From positions 295,990 through 359,989 of the forward strand of contig MU400546.1 of NCBI GenBank assembly GCA_022578965.1: a stretch of 64,000 bases of DNA. Reading direction: 5' to 3'. The translations under genes and the position numbers were made by a program. Origin of the DNA: Xylaria sp. FL1777 (lineage: Eukaryota; Ascomycota; Sordariomycetes; Xylariales; Xylariaceae). The notes under the pieces are model-generated. The model saw only the letters and a program-made list of their open reading frames with translations, made no database searches and was not told where the DNA came from. Below, one piece after another: positions 11,189 through 22,379 of the stretch (positions are counted from its first letter, which is position 1; the number at the start of each line of letters is the position of its first letter).

Positions 11189-13166
11189 AGCGGATATCTA
11201 GAGACCACATCCGCTACGCTGGCTCAGGTTGGCGGACCTATAGTAGGAAGCTGTCTGCGTTCCGAGTGGTCCCGCTTGAGACCAACATACCTGACGTACT
11301 GTACCTACGTTTTGAATCGGAGCTGAAGATCGTGGAATCTTACGGGCTAAGGGTTATGTGGCGTCTCGCCATGCAAGGGTATTCATTACATAGCCTCAAT
11401 TTATACTATGTTTATACGACTGGACCCCTGTTTCTTCCCCTGTTGTACACTAGCGTCCCCTGTCGTAATGCCACTATATCTTACCTACACTGATTCTAAA
11501 AACATTACCTTCAAAATATCGCTGCCTCCGCTTACTTATACACTAAAAATAATAGAGCACTACATTTATGATTAAAAAGATATATCATAACATCAGAAGT
11601 AGAGTGCTGTCTAGCTTAAACCTAACATGTTAAATCGTAAATCCTCCTGTACTTTGACCTTGTTAAGCGACATGATGCCGAATGCACTGATACTTGTCAC
11701 TTTGACCTACTTAAACCCTTCCACGAGACATATTAGTTCTCTTGGAAGATGCTAACTCTATATGGAACTATACTGTGTGTCGATTCTGCAAAACCTGAGA
11801 GATGAGGGCAACACGTGCACAAGCAGGAACAGCTAATGTAACCTTTCGCGCAATAGAGATCACCATTATCTGCGGTTGAGTTTGCAGTCGAACAACAACC
11901 TAGCAGGATGTTCAGAAGTTGCCGGTGGGGTTATATAGTATCCTGGCGGACAGACGAAAATATTCTAACTAAGAGATCCCAAGAGGAGTGGAGATAGATC
12001 CAGACGCAGGAAGAGCAGCATATTCGATAGGCATTCAATACATCTTGTATTGAAAATTATAGGACTTGTTGCTCTATGTAGAGTACCGAACAGGGAAATG
12101 CAAGTAATACAGGATTATTGAATGGTTTGCTAAGAATATATAATTATAATTTAGTTAATATAAAAGAAGTTTTTAAATAATGATGTTTTTTATATAAAAA
12201 TAAAATATATTATTATATTATAATAAAAAAGCATAACTAGTTAATTTTATTTACTTAATTATAATATATATAAGCTTTTTTTATTACTTTTATAAAACAC
12301 CTTAAGTTATTATATAAAGGTTTAATAAGTTAGTGGCTTTTCTTTTTTCCTGCTATAAAAAGTCATGTCTTCTAAAGACTATACTGTCCTAGTTTAGTAC
12401 AGCAAAATTTAAAATTGTGTGGCACAGAATTTCACCTAAGGAAAACAACTGTTAATCAATTACATATAGCAATAAGCATACTTAACATTTATATAGTTCA
12501 AGCATTGACGTCAAGTACCTGTACTATGGAAAGCCTCTCAAATACATAATGGAGAAACTATTAAAGATACAAGATATAAGCTGCATATACCTAGTGAAGC
12601 AGAATATGATCGGCATCATCATTGTCGGTGCATTTTCTGTTTGGGGCTAATGTCAGCAGACCCAACATGTGGGCACTATCTATACTAGGCACCAACAATA
12701 CATCTCTTGCCACATGATTACTGAGGAAATCCATGTAACTAACGTCATGACTTAACGTAGGTGCAAGGGTTACGAAAATACAGCTTCAACCAGTGATAAC
12801 AGGGTGTCTTCAATCTGACGTTTAACGGTATGTGGGAGGATGGATACCAACACTATATAGGAAGAGTATGGCTAGGAATCTGGAATCATGCCATTACATA
12901 TAGACTTAGAGATCGACAGAGAAATGTCATCCTCATATTCTAGTTCCCAGGATCTCTGCACGCTTAGTTATTTCCTTGTCTTTAGTCCTTAACTCAACAA
13001 ATACCTCGCACCTGCAGATGTTGAAAACAATTGGATTTGATGCCCTTGTTTTCAAGCCCTCAACCCTGACGCACCCATTCGGATCAGTTATCATACCATG
13101 TATTTCCACAAAGGTTTATTGTTAGGATTTCTAGTCATTGTGAGTGTAATAACTGATCCATGCTGA
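11189..13166. other. Gene-free interval with a small AT-rich island
   Basis: About 2 kb with no supportable gene. From roughly 12120 to 12350 the sequence becomes almost pure A/T with TTATATTATAATAAAA-like text, resembling the RIP-mutated DNA at the right end of the window. The flanks return abruptly to normal composition. I read the island as a short mutated transposon remnant; no ends or domains are visible. Confidence 0.5.
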
Positions 13167-14543
13167 AGCCAAATTTGGCCTTTCAACGAACTACGTTGGC
13201 TTGAAATCAGGCTGCTTCCTTTCCCCGAGCAGCTCATTGCTCTACATATAGGTAGTATTTATACTGACTTACTACATAAGTATATTGTACTTATATGGGT
13301 CCTTCGGTTACTATGCTGGAAAGATCCAACATCGGTCTTCTTTCAACCTGAACGTGCACACACTCCCACCTACTCGACATATCGCATACAGCAAGCTGTC
13401 CAACACGTCGATTTGGCATCACCCTTAGCAGAAGTCCAGGCTTATAAGAGTCGGCAAACTCATCCTGAGTTGTGTATCGGGATCCCTTCAGTGCGAAGAG
13501 AGGGTGTCTCTTACTTGAAGTTGGCCTTAGGATCGCTCCAACATGGCTTGAGCTCTGAGGAACGTATGGGCCTCCATTTTGTCGTGCTTCTCGCACATGT
13601 AAACCAGACGGAACATCCAAACTATAGGGAATCATGGCTGACTGGCATGGTTGATAAACTTGCCTCGTATCATGATGACGAGGAACGCCTAAGGCTAGCT
13701 CAACTTATGGAGTCTCAAACGCATGCAGTGAAATCAAAGTTCGACTACTCGATTGTCATGGAGGAATGCTTGAATACGGGGGCGCCATATATTTTGATCA
13801 TTGAAGATGATGTAGTCTTCTTGGACGGGTGGCGACATCGAACGATAAACGCTTTGGATATTGCGATGGCCAAGTCTTGGGAAGCTGGCCAGCCAGATTG
13901 TGGGTGTCTTGTCGCCTAATCGAGCATTTAATAAATGCTTAGATGGTTTTAACTAGCTAACAAAAAAACACAAGTTCTTTACCTCCGATTATTTTACTAC
14001 GAGGGTCTTCTGGGCTGGAACTCTGAATCATGGCCAACGTACCTCGGCTCATCCCTCGCCGTTACAACCATCGTGTTCAGCTCACTGGTCCTGGCACGAC
14101 GATATGTGGCACGCGCATACCTGACCCACACTATCCTCCTACTTGCTACGTTTGTGTTCACGCCTCTTCTCATCGCCCTATTCTTCGTCGCCGGACGCAA
14201 CTCCGTGTTGCCACAGCCTGCCGGCGTCCACATCATGGACAAGTATGCGTGCTGTGGCCAGGGACTAGTGTTTCCTAGGTCAACCGTAACTGAAGACTTG
14301 CTACCATTCTTCCGAAGTAACATGTGGTCGAATGTAGCAACGGACAGCTTTATAGAGCAACATGCGGACGAGACAGGGGCTCTTCGATGGGCGCTAACGC
14401 CCGTTATTATGCAACATGTTGGCGGACAAAGCAGCCACAGTGGGCGAAGGGGTGACACGTACGGGCCGAAACACATCTGGAATTTCGAGTTCGAGGATAA
14501 TGATCCATACCAGTTGGCCGATGAACACGCACAGGCGCAATAG
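13167..14543 (+). CDS. PGAP4-like GPI-glycan glycosyltransferase, start unresolved
   Basis: PGAP4-type enzymes are Golgi membrane glycosyltransferases that add a sugar side branch to GPI anchors; fungi have a distinct sub-family. Exon 1 (open from 13167) holds a membrane segment near YIVLIWVLRLLCW, then KDPTSVFFQPERAH, GIPSVRREGVSYL and a metal-binding acidic motif ILIIEDDVVFLDGW. Exon 2 starts about 13976 after the branch-like GCTAAC and acceptor ACAAG. It encodes YLRLFYYEGLLGWNSESW, two membrane segments (around ILLLATFVFTPLLIALFF), then HIMDKYACCGQGLVFPRS and a family-like tail. Splitting of the catalytic fold by transmembrane segments is a hallmark of the family. Oddities: no in-frame ATG before the first conserved segment, and no standard donor near 13905 (GTCTTG is the best in phase). 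It may have a missed 5' exon or be a recent pseudogene. Confidence 0.65.
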
Positions 14544-15453
14544 TAGGCTCCTTTGCGCAAAGAGCCCAGAACTACATGACGCAAAGGAAGAGGGTATTCT
14601 AGCTTATTGATTTTAGCTTAACGAATTATTTTAGAGATATGACTAGATCTGTCGTAACGTCACTGTTCATGAGTCAGAGATTTATGCAACGAGAGGCTAG
14701 GTTTGCAGCTCTCACGGATTAATAGATAAAATAACGATCAAGTGAATTAGTACAATCTCCATATAGAATCACGAGTACTTGATTCAAATGGTCTAGGTTC
14801 TTGATGATCCAAGTTCTAGTTATACGATAAAGGAACCAGGATCTGCTTCTTATATACATAGTACAGGATTACTTGGCTTATAGTTCAAAGATATCGACAT
14901 GGCGCCTTCTTGGCTCGAGTCTAGGGCCACACAATTAGCGAAGCTCCTCGAACAGGATCTTATCCTACGTCTTGTCAGAGTCACAGCACAGGCTCTCGGC
15001 TCGAGAAATAATAACATTAAGACGATCATATAATACTGTTTCCATGGCTAGAAAAAAAATCTAATACCTACTGTGATAAGGTTGGCGGGGTTTCAGTGAT
15101 CTCAGAGGGCTTAATTCTTTCTGCCCTAACATATAAAGTTAAAGTGAACTGTACGCTTCTACGTGTAATAGAGACCAGTTTAGACGTAATGAAATGCGCT
15201 ATCAAAAACGAGTCGCAATAGGCTTCTCATAATAAAACCTATGATCTGGTGGGCAGTGAGACTGTATATTCTAAGACTTCTGGAGTATACTAGGCAGAAC
15301 TTTGGAGCTGTACGTGGTGAGATACCTGTATTGACTTGGCTTCTGTCGCGCAAAACGACGCCGTTGTTGCGGAATTGACAACAACGGTATATATTCCCAC
15401 CAGCGTGACAGCTTCACTACTCACGACAACTTGTCATCTCTTATCTAACGCAA
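14544..15453. other. Intergenic, one tiny frame only
   Basis: Nothing recognisable apart from a 44-codon plus-strand frame at 14899-15033 beginning MAPSWLESRATQLAKLLEQD. It is amphipathic and protein-like, but too short and isolated to call a gene; it could be a fragment of a decayed one. Confidence 0.4.
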
Positions 15454-15654
15454 TCACTCCCTTTTACCACTATTGCTAGTATAGTGTCCTGTGGGAGTTG
15501 GTGCGAACTGAACTTGAGATTCCACTTCACTACTATTACTGGTACTCCTGCCGTCATGTCCTGAGGGAGTTAGTGCGAGCTGGACTTGAGATTCCGCTTC
15601 GCCACTAAATCTACTGCTTCTTCCATAGTCTCCCGTAGGAGTCGGTGCGAACTG
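15454..15654 (-). repeat. 72-base coding tandem repeat (about 2.8 units)
   Basis: Read on the minus strand, units run 15654-15583, 15582-15511 and a partial 15510-15454. Each encodes a version of QFAPTPTG(D/H)Y...SGEAESQV; unit boundaries fall at CAGTTCGCAC or CAGCTCGCAC. The frame is open through all units to the TGA at 15454, but it is one base out of register with the kinase frame upstream. Confidence 0.8.
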
Positions 15655-15691
15655 AGGTTGAAATCCAGAGCTTGCTAGGTGGCATGAAATC

Positions 15692-17429
15692 TTACGTGGG
15701 ACTGATGGCCCCCCCCCCGGATTCACTAGCAAAAGTATCACTGTGATCGGCTGTGGCTTCTGTGTCCCAGGGGCGTGGGTATTGGCCACTGGCTCCTGTG
15801 CGCGATGGGGGACGTTCTGTACCTGAACCCCGGAATTCTGTGTTTGCAACGGTGGTTTCGCCCGATGATGAAGAGGACCTGGTATGAGGCTGCGGGACAG
15901 GTGTGCTGACAAGAGACGTACACTGCCTAGTAGTATTGTCAAGTAAACATGTATGGGTATTCCGCTTAATATCAAGGTCAAGAGCTAGAGCGAAAGGGCT
16001 GTTCTTGCACCTTTGTGCAGTCGGTCGCTGGTCAGGATTAATCCGAAGTAGAGAAGTGATAAATTCGCGGACCTTACACTCTTCGACAGTATGAACGTGC
16101 TGTCGGGATACTGATTTGATTAGACGCTGGTACCAACCTTCTTGCCGATATCGAGGAAGCCCAAATGCAAGTTCGAAGGCTATAACGCCAAGTGACCAAA
16201 TGTCTACCTTGTTGGTATACGATTTGCTCTCCAGCTCGGGGGCCCAATAGCCGGGCGTGCCAATATTGAATGTTTCCATTGGCTCTTCTCTGCTGGTGGC
16301 CAAGCCAAAGTCAATGAGTTTAACTCTAATCGGATGGCGCGCCGATACCATGATATTGTCAGGTTTCAGGTCTCGGTGAGTGATATGTTTATCATGAAGA
16401 TAGTGAAGAGCGTCTGCGAGCAGCCGCATAACCTCCCTCAACTCTGAGCCCGCCACGGCGAACTCTTCATGGGCGTCTCTGAGGTTAATGCCGTCCACTA
16501 GTTCCATAATTAGAGCAGGCGGGGCTTCGCAAATTTCGTAGAACTTCACAATACTCTCCTAAGATAGCAGTTAACTACAGTGTTTGAGAAGATAAAGGGT
16601 AAGATAATAGCTCTCGTACATGGGATAAGCTTGTTAGCACTGGTAGGTCTATTTCTCTTCGGTAATTTAGTTGGTTTGGTTTGTGATACTGTTTCGCCGC
16701 GTAATATGCTCCAGTAGCATGGTGTGTTACGCGATATACGGTTCCAAAGCCTCCTTTTCCAAGTTGAGGCCCAATATGGTAGCGTTCCTGCCAGGGAATC
16801 CTAGTGACAGTCGAAACTGTGCCAAGTCTGAGAGAATTAAGTACCGGTGCCTGGAGTGCATACCTATCGCAATAAGCCGACCAGTGTTGTTGCCACTGGA
16901 TATGATGTTGACTATGGTCGGGGAACTCGATCCGAATCCTGATGTTTCCTATCTCGATACTAAGTTCCCTATCATCCTGCGAAATCGCTCTTTGGGTTTT
17001 GATCAACTTTCTATTCCAATTAGTAGAGCTAGCCCGAGTCCCATGACGGCTATGAGATTTGAATATAAGAGTTCCCTCTCCACTAGGCAGTTCGATTTGT
17101 AAGGCAAAATGTCTTTTGCTAACTCCGTTATCCTTACTAGTAGCAACGAGAATATCACAGACATTCTTGTCGCTTCCAAACATAAATCCTAGAGAGCTAG
17201 ACCTGGGTTCATGATCTGTGGTGACTCGTAGAAATTCCGGCAAGGGAGCTTCTTCGGGCGCTGGAGTAGCATCTTCGTCATTTATTGAAGTGGAACCAGA
17301 AGCCCATATATCAGGACCATAGCTTGGTCTTGCATCACTCACAAGGAGATGTCCATGATGGGTATTTCTGATGAAATCGTGGTTAGAGTGTACTTCGAAA
17401 ATCGTTTTAGCTTGGATGTCGGCTTCCAT
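15692..17429 (-). CDS. FHA-domain serine/threonine protein kinase
   Basis: The model has two exons, 17429-16620 and 16558-15692, around a 61-base GT-AG intron (16619-16559), giving 558 residues. I start at the ATG at 17427-17429, because upstream frame begins only at TTG. An FHA-like phosphopeptide-binding domain lies at about 79-150 (GFMFGSDKNVCDI, SKRHF). The kinase domain covers about 218-470: glycine loop GKGGFGTV (224-231), Lys246 in YYAAKQY, Glu259, HRDLKPDN (331-338), DFG (353-355) and WAPELE. All catalytic residues are present, so it should be active. This domain order recalls checkpoint kinases (Rad53/Cds1), but similarity outside the core is not enough to claim orthology. The frame ends shortly after a run of 10 G (coding strand); one base fewer would extend it through the 72-base repeats to 15454. 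The tail may therefore be lost by slippage. Confidence 0.8.
15709..15718. repeat. 10-base homopolymer at the end of the kinase frame
   Basis: Ten C on the plus strand (G in the coding strand) encode glycines near the end of the kinase frame. The distance between the two alternative stop codons (15692 and 15454) shows that loss of a single base switches translation from the short tail into the repeat-encoded tail. Confidence 0.85.
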
Positions 17430-18014
17430 TTTAGTAATTAAGCTAGAGAAAAGAAGGAGAACGTAACAGACCACGCTTGCAGGAGAAGGATTGATCAAGT
17501 CACTCTTTTATGCGTCCCCTTGGAACTATTGTTTGGTACCAGCAGGATTGCATGGGTATATGTACTACAATACGGACATGTCTTGTGTTCTTCGACACGC
17601 GAGAACAATAATAGCGTGAGAGTTCGCGGGTAAATCTGTATGTAAAGAGCCATCCCTTGACTACCATTTCGGAACCGAGTCCTACCTACGTATGGCTCTA
17701 GCTGTACAAACTTAGGTGAAGGGAGGACAGATTGCTTCCTTGTCCTATGAAATGTTTCTTTAATTGGTCATCCAAATGTGCGACTGGGTCTTTTGACCTG
17801 ACTTTGTGTCCTCCGTGGGATTGTTTGAAACACACTGTCTGTTGCGTTAGACATATTTTAGGACACATTTAGAATTGTCCAACCAATCAAATGCAGAATA
17901 TTGGCGCGCCGACCTGGCCTCCTTACATATGTTGTGTTTCTAAGGATGTGGAATTCTTTCCTTACCAAACAATACACCTCTCGCTGTCTTCTCACACATT
18001 TTCTCACAACGGCC
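17430..18014. promoter_or_regulatory. Divergent intergenic region (kinase / nuclear protein)
   Basis: This 585-base gap separates the minus-strand kinase from the plus-strand gene starting at 18015 and must hold both promoters. No TATA-like or operator sequence stands out enough to name. Confidence 0.45.
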
Positions 18015-18968
18015 ATGGATCTCACAGAAGAGAACGTCGCTAAGCTACCAAGCAACGGATCTTCTTTTTCGTCTTTCTTCTTGTCGGCAGGACCGTCTAG
18101 TGTAACCTCATCTATTTCGTCCTCGCCTGCTGCGGCCTCGCCTGCTACGGCCCTGTCTGCTGTTAGACTTCAACAGGCTAAAGAATCTGTATACTCTTAT
18201 ATGTATCGCCTCTGTGGCCTTGGGGTTGAAGGCCGCCGTATCCTGCGTAATGACGAGCTATATATCGCTGGGCAGCATGACGTCCGCTTTCGCGATGGCG
18301 GTAGCCACGCAAAAGACGTAGACAATCCGGATTATTGGGAGGCCAAACTGCAATTTTTCCGAGAGAAATATGAGCCTTTATATGACGCAATCTATCCCCC
18401 AATAGTCATAGACCCTAATAGCCCCGGGGCAATTGAACAGGCTGAGATAGATAGAGGGTATTTTCGCTGGGCGCGCAAAAAGAGATGCATTGAAGCGTGG
18501 ATATCTGCAACTAGTCAAGAACGTAGGTCGAGTGCTTGGATACACCTCCATATCCTCTGAAGGGTTACTTGTAACTGCTAACCCTTGGCAGAGCAAATAT
18601 ATCCTCATACGATTGGAAATGTTGCATCGCCAAGTTCAATACCACCTTCAACCACTACGTATCCCCTCGAAACAACCCTCCCACGAATTTCCCGAATGCA
18701 TCCTGGAAAGGTTGCGGTCGTAGTCAAGTCCGAGCCAAGAAATCCCAAGCGAAAGCGACCAGGCCTGGATCATGAGGATGAGCATGCAAGTTCGAAGAGA
18801 TGTGCCCAGGCACACCTATTTCAGGACATACCAGCTACGGGCATCGGTGAACCGATCAGAATGCCAAAAAAGCGAAAACCTACTTTGACCCGTTCACCTA
18901 GCCGCCCAGTCGCGCTAAGAAGAAGTGCTCGAATTGCAGCCCTACCCAAGAAGAAGTATACAAAATAG
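18015..18968 (+). CDS. Unrecognised protein with basic C-terminus
   Basis: Exons 18015-18522 and 18592-18968 flank a 69-base intron (GTAGGT donor, CTGCTAAC branch, GGCAG acceptor) and give 294 residues; the phase matches. I do not recognise the family. Residues 1-50 are Ser/Ala-rich and probably disordered. The middle (about 55-165) is mixed and structured-looking, with VYSYMYRLCGLGVEGRRIL and DNPDYWEAKLQFFREKYEPL. The C-terminus carries nuclear-localisation-like clusters (PKRKRP, MPKKRKPT, RRSARIAALPKKK). The basic tail suggests a nuclear or DNA-associated role, but this is inference from composition only. Without the intron the first frame ends at 18560. Confidence 0.65.
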
Positions 18969-19775
18969 GGAGATCAACTCGACGCGGTCCAGTGTACCTT
19001 CATGTTCGATGGTGAACAAATAACGGCCAACGGCGCAAGGATATCAGTGTGGCGGTATTTGACTTCAACTTGAGTATCCGCATCAACTCGTTGCGCATTT
19101 ACATTGGCTGCTAAGTGGGAAAGGCTTATTTGGTTGAACCCATTACCGTGCAACTAATCCAAATTCTATAATATTTGGGTATTCGGATACGTAGGTTACA
19201 GACCATTGCCTTAGCCTACTTCTTGCTAAGGGGAGCAGCATTACCAGATGTTCTACCGTTTTAGACCTCCTAACGATAATGTTGGGCGAAATACGTCTAG
19301 GAAACATTTCCCATTACAGTTTGGTAGGTCGCCATCTTTGGTGATGAAAGAGATTGAGTTGGAACACGCGATAGAGGTGTATTGATTTGAGCCTGTTTTT
19401 CATGACCAGTGCATGGAAAAACCCGCGGAGCAGGTGGCGTAATTACGATGGGTATATTACTGCAGCATAGTGACTAGACCTAAGATAATTGGTGCTAGGC
19501 ATGCTTGGTTACACTAGGATTTGGGGCGGCGGCGAGATATAAGAGCAGCGGATCAATAAGGAAGATTGCGTCATAATTTAAAATCGACGAGGATGTGATG
19601 TGAACATGTTATATGAATACGCAGCCACTCAAACAGAGGATTTTGTGACGATTTCTATGTTATTTCATTCCTAGTCACTAGAATGTAGCAATCTCAGTGC
19701 AACAGACGCACTAGGCGTAGACTCTATCTGACAGAACAATGTTAGATGATCGGAAGGATTGGAGGTATCTGATCC
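18969..19775. other. Intergenic, nothing recognised
   Basis: The interval lies between the ends of two convergent genes (plus-strand gene ending 18968, minus-strand gene ending 19776). It has normal composition and no motif-bearing frame. Confidence 0.55.
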
Positions 19776-20959
19776 CTATAACTTGGGGGTCTCAGTGCGC
19801 CGTCCAGTCTCATCAAAATATATTTTCTTTCCAGAGTTCAAGCTCTCCTGGAGAGCGCAACCAATTTGAACCGCCTGCACCGCACCCGACAGCTTGAAGG
19901 GCAGCTTTGTGTTGTCGAGACAGGCAGCGGTAAACTCGTTAGCCTCAGTAACAAAGGCATGCTCGAAGCGTCCGTAGTAGTCTGAGGGGATCTCGCGCCG
20001 CACGCCTTGAGGCTCGTACATCTCGACTAGCGAGCCTTGAGGATTGGCGTTGACAGCTAGCTTGCCCTCGGTGCCAATGATCTCAGTCATGTCATGCTGA
20101 CCGGCAGCCATCATGCGGCTGCTGTAGAAGTAGGCGATTTTGCCCCCCCAAAACTCGACAACACCAATACCATTGTCAACGTCCTTGTGGCGGCGCAGCT
20201 CGGGCTGCACAGCTGTGATGCCGAACGCGACCACACTTTTCACAATACTGTCTTGGCCGAAATACCATAACGCTAAGTCGATATCGTGAATGTTGCAGTC
20301 GACGAAGATGCCGCCGCTGAATTCGGCGTAGGCGACAAAGAAGCCAGACGGGTCAAGTTTGTCGCATGTCTGGCTGCGAAACACGGAAGCCCGCCCTATA
20401 GCACCCTGGTCCATGCGCTCGTAGGCCTGTCGGTATGATGCATCAAAACGTCTAGAGAAACCGCACAGGACTTTGAGATGCGGTTTCTTCTGTGCGGCGT
20501 CAACAACTGATTGTGACTAACCCCCCGAGAAGAATGAGCCATGGTCAGCATTGAGTCATTTCATTTTCGTTTTGAGGGCTAGTTGAGTGGGTGAAGCCAT
20601 AGGGTGGTGCCACTCCAAGAAAAAGGAGAGGCACTCACAATCTCTACACTGGTACTCAATGGCTTTTCGCACAGCACGTGCTTGTCTGCCTGAATGGCCT
20701 TAATGGCCTGTTCTGCGTGAACCGTTGTAACGGTGGCTACTATAACGGCGTCAAGGCCTGGGTGCTTGAGCATTTCATCGTAGTCCAGATAAATAGTGAC
20801 ATTTGGCAGCGCGGTTGCTGCCCACACCTTCTCTTTGGCATCGGGGGTGAATGCAGCGACGAGCTCGGCACGAGGAGTGCGGTTGGCGAAGTTTAGGGCG
20901 TGACGGGCTCCCATGCGGCCGAGGCCGGCACAGGCGACTTTGAGCTTGCGCTGGGACAT
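19776..20959 (-). CDS. Gfo/Idh/MocA oxidoreductase, inositol 2-dehydrogenase-like
   Basis: NAD(P)-dependent oxidation of a sugar or cyclic polyol is the family reaction; closest in feel are IolG-type myo-inositol 2-dehydrogenases. Exons 20959-20639 and 20516-19776 flank a 122-base intron (GTGAGT donor, GGTTAG acceptor, phase 0); 353 residues, a normal family length. The N-terminal Rossmann fold has GLGRMG at 12-17 and the hallmark EKP at 98-100 (catalytic Lys99). The C-terminal domain has GGIFVDCNIHDIDLALWYFG, containing the conserved Asp/His pair of the active site, and closes with a family-like beta-sheet region. The next gene upstream, on the same strand, is an MFS sugar/polyol transporter, which supports a role in using an imported polyol. 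Substrate not determined. Confidence 0.85.
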
Positions 20960-22379
20960 ATTGCACCTGGAGTCGACTATGGGTGGTGGAAAGGACAGGT
21001 AACTCCGAACGAATTAGGTGTGTTGAAGGCGTGGTATTGGATGGTCAATGGTAATTAGAAGATGAAGAAAGTACGCAAAGAGGATGGAGGAGAGGAAGAG
21101 GAATATATCTCTAGACACAGAAGCATGCTCCGTTCCTCGGCTGGTGGCTTCTCCTTAATCCTTCCCAGTCCTCCACAGGGTGCTCCAGAAAACATAGTGC
21201 GCAGCCGGAGCCGGAGTTGTAGCGGCCAACGTTGAATAACAACTTGCTTCACCGTAAAGCCCCACGAATTGACGGCCACATGATACAGGCAGTGTTGAAG
21301 GCGATTGAGGTATTGGCAAAATAGGGTAGGAGTGCGGTCTCATTCTGCTTCAGCGTGGGGGACAGTATGGCAGAAGGAGTGAAATTATCTGGGTCTAGAA
21401 TAGGCGGTATACAGAAAAGGCGAATTGGATTACCGCTTTTGACTGCTTAGGTAGATAGATAGATCGCCTCTCAAACGGGTAATTTTCACCGGGCTCGCCC
21501 CAAAATTCCCCGAGTTGGACCGCGTTGCGTTGGGTGGGTATCCCCGCCTTCGTTATGCACTAGAGTTGGGGAATTAGTGCTCTGTACGGGGTAGATCACG
21601 AGCTGAATTCTGGGGTAGTCCGGGGTTCTAGCCAGGGAGATGAAGAACTGCCATCCAGGAGACTTGTACGGTACGTACCTAAGGTATTTAGACAAAGATA
21701 ATCTTACACGCTTTTTTGGCAATTACCCTACAAAAGATCTTGGTGTATTACGGAGTTCCTAGACTAGGTAGCTATAGTATAGCACGGGATACCCAGTAAA
21801 GTGAAGGTAAAGTGAGGTTACATTTAATCCATAGTGCAGTAAGGAGAAAGATAGTATAATGAGCATATAAATGACAATTCACATGAGTGAAAATATAAAT
21901 AATCATATTTCTTTTTATTTTATAATATAAACAACCTTTAGTTAGTTAAAACTTTAATGATTATAGAAAATAAGTTTACAAAAAAGGACTAACTTCGGTA
22001 AATATAGGAAATCTCAAAATAATTAAAAGCATATCATTTCCCTACCTTTTTAGGATAGCTACAATAGGATATATTGTGAGGACCCGTTATTGCGGACAGA
22101 GCATGGAACTACATGTTGATGTTTTAAACACATCATAGGAAATACTGCCCTACTTCTTCTCTTCTTCAACTGGCACTCTAACGAGATTCACAATGAAATT
22201 TGCAGGTGGCCTCAGACTGCCCAGTTTGCGGCTGTATCAGTAATCAGTTCCTACGAAACTGAGTCGAGACCAGTTGGGGAGTATAAAATTTTGACAATAC
22301 ACAAATCCACTTTTTAAACTTAGAGAATTGATCATTCATCTAGTACCTAAACTTGATGCCGAACTATTAACACAAAATT
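20960..22379. other. Intergenic with an AT-rich patch
   Basis: The right part of this 1.4-kb gap (about 21830-22070) is AT-rich (TTTTATTTTATAATATAAAC-like), milder than the right-end block. Minus-strand frames at 21055-21343 and 21486-21722 have no motifs. The left part should contain the promoter of the oxidoreductase gene. Confidence 0.5.
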
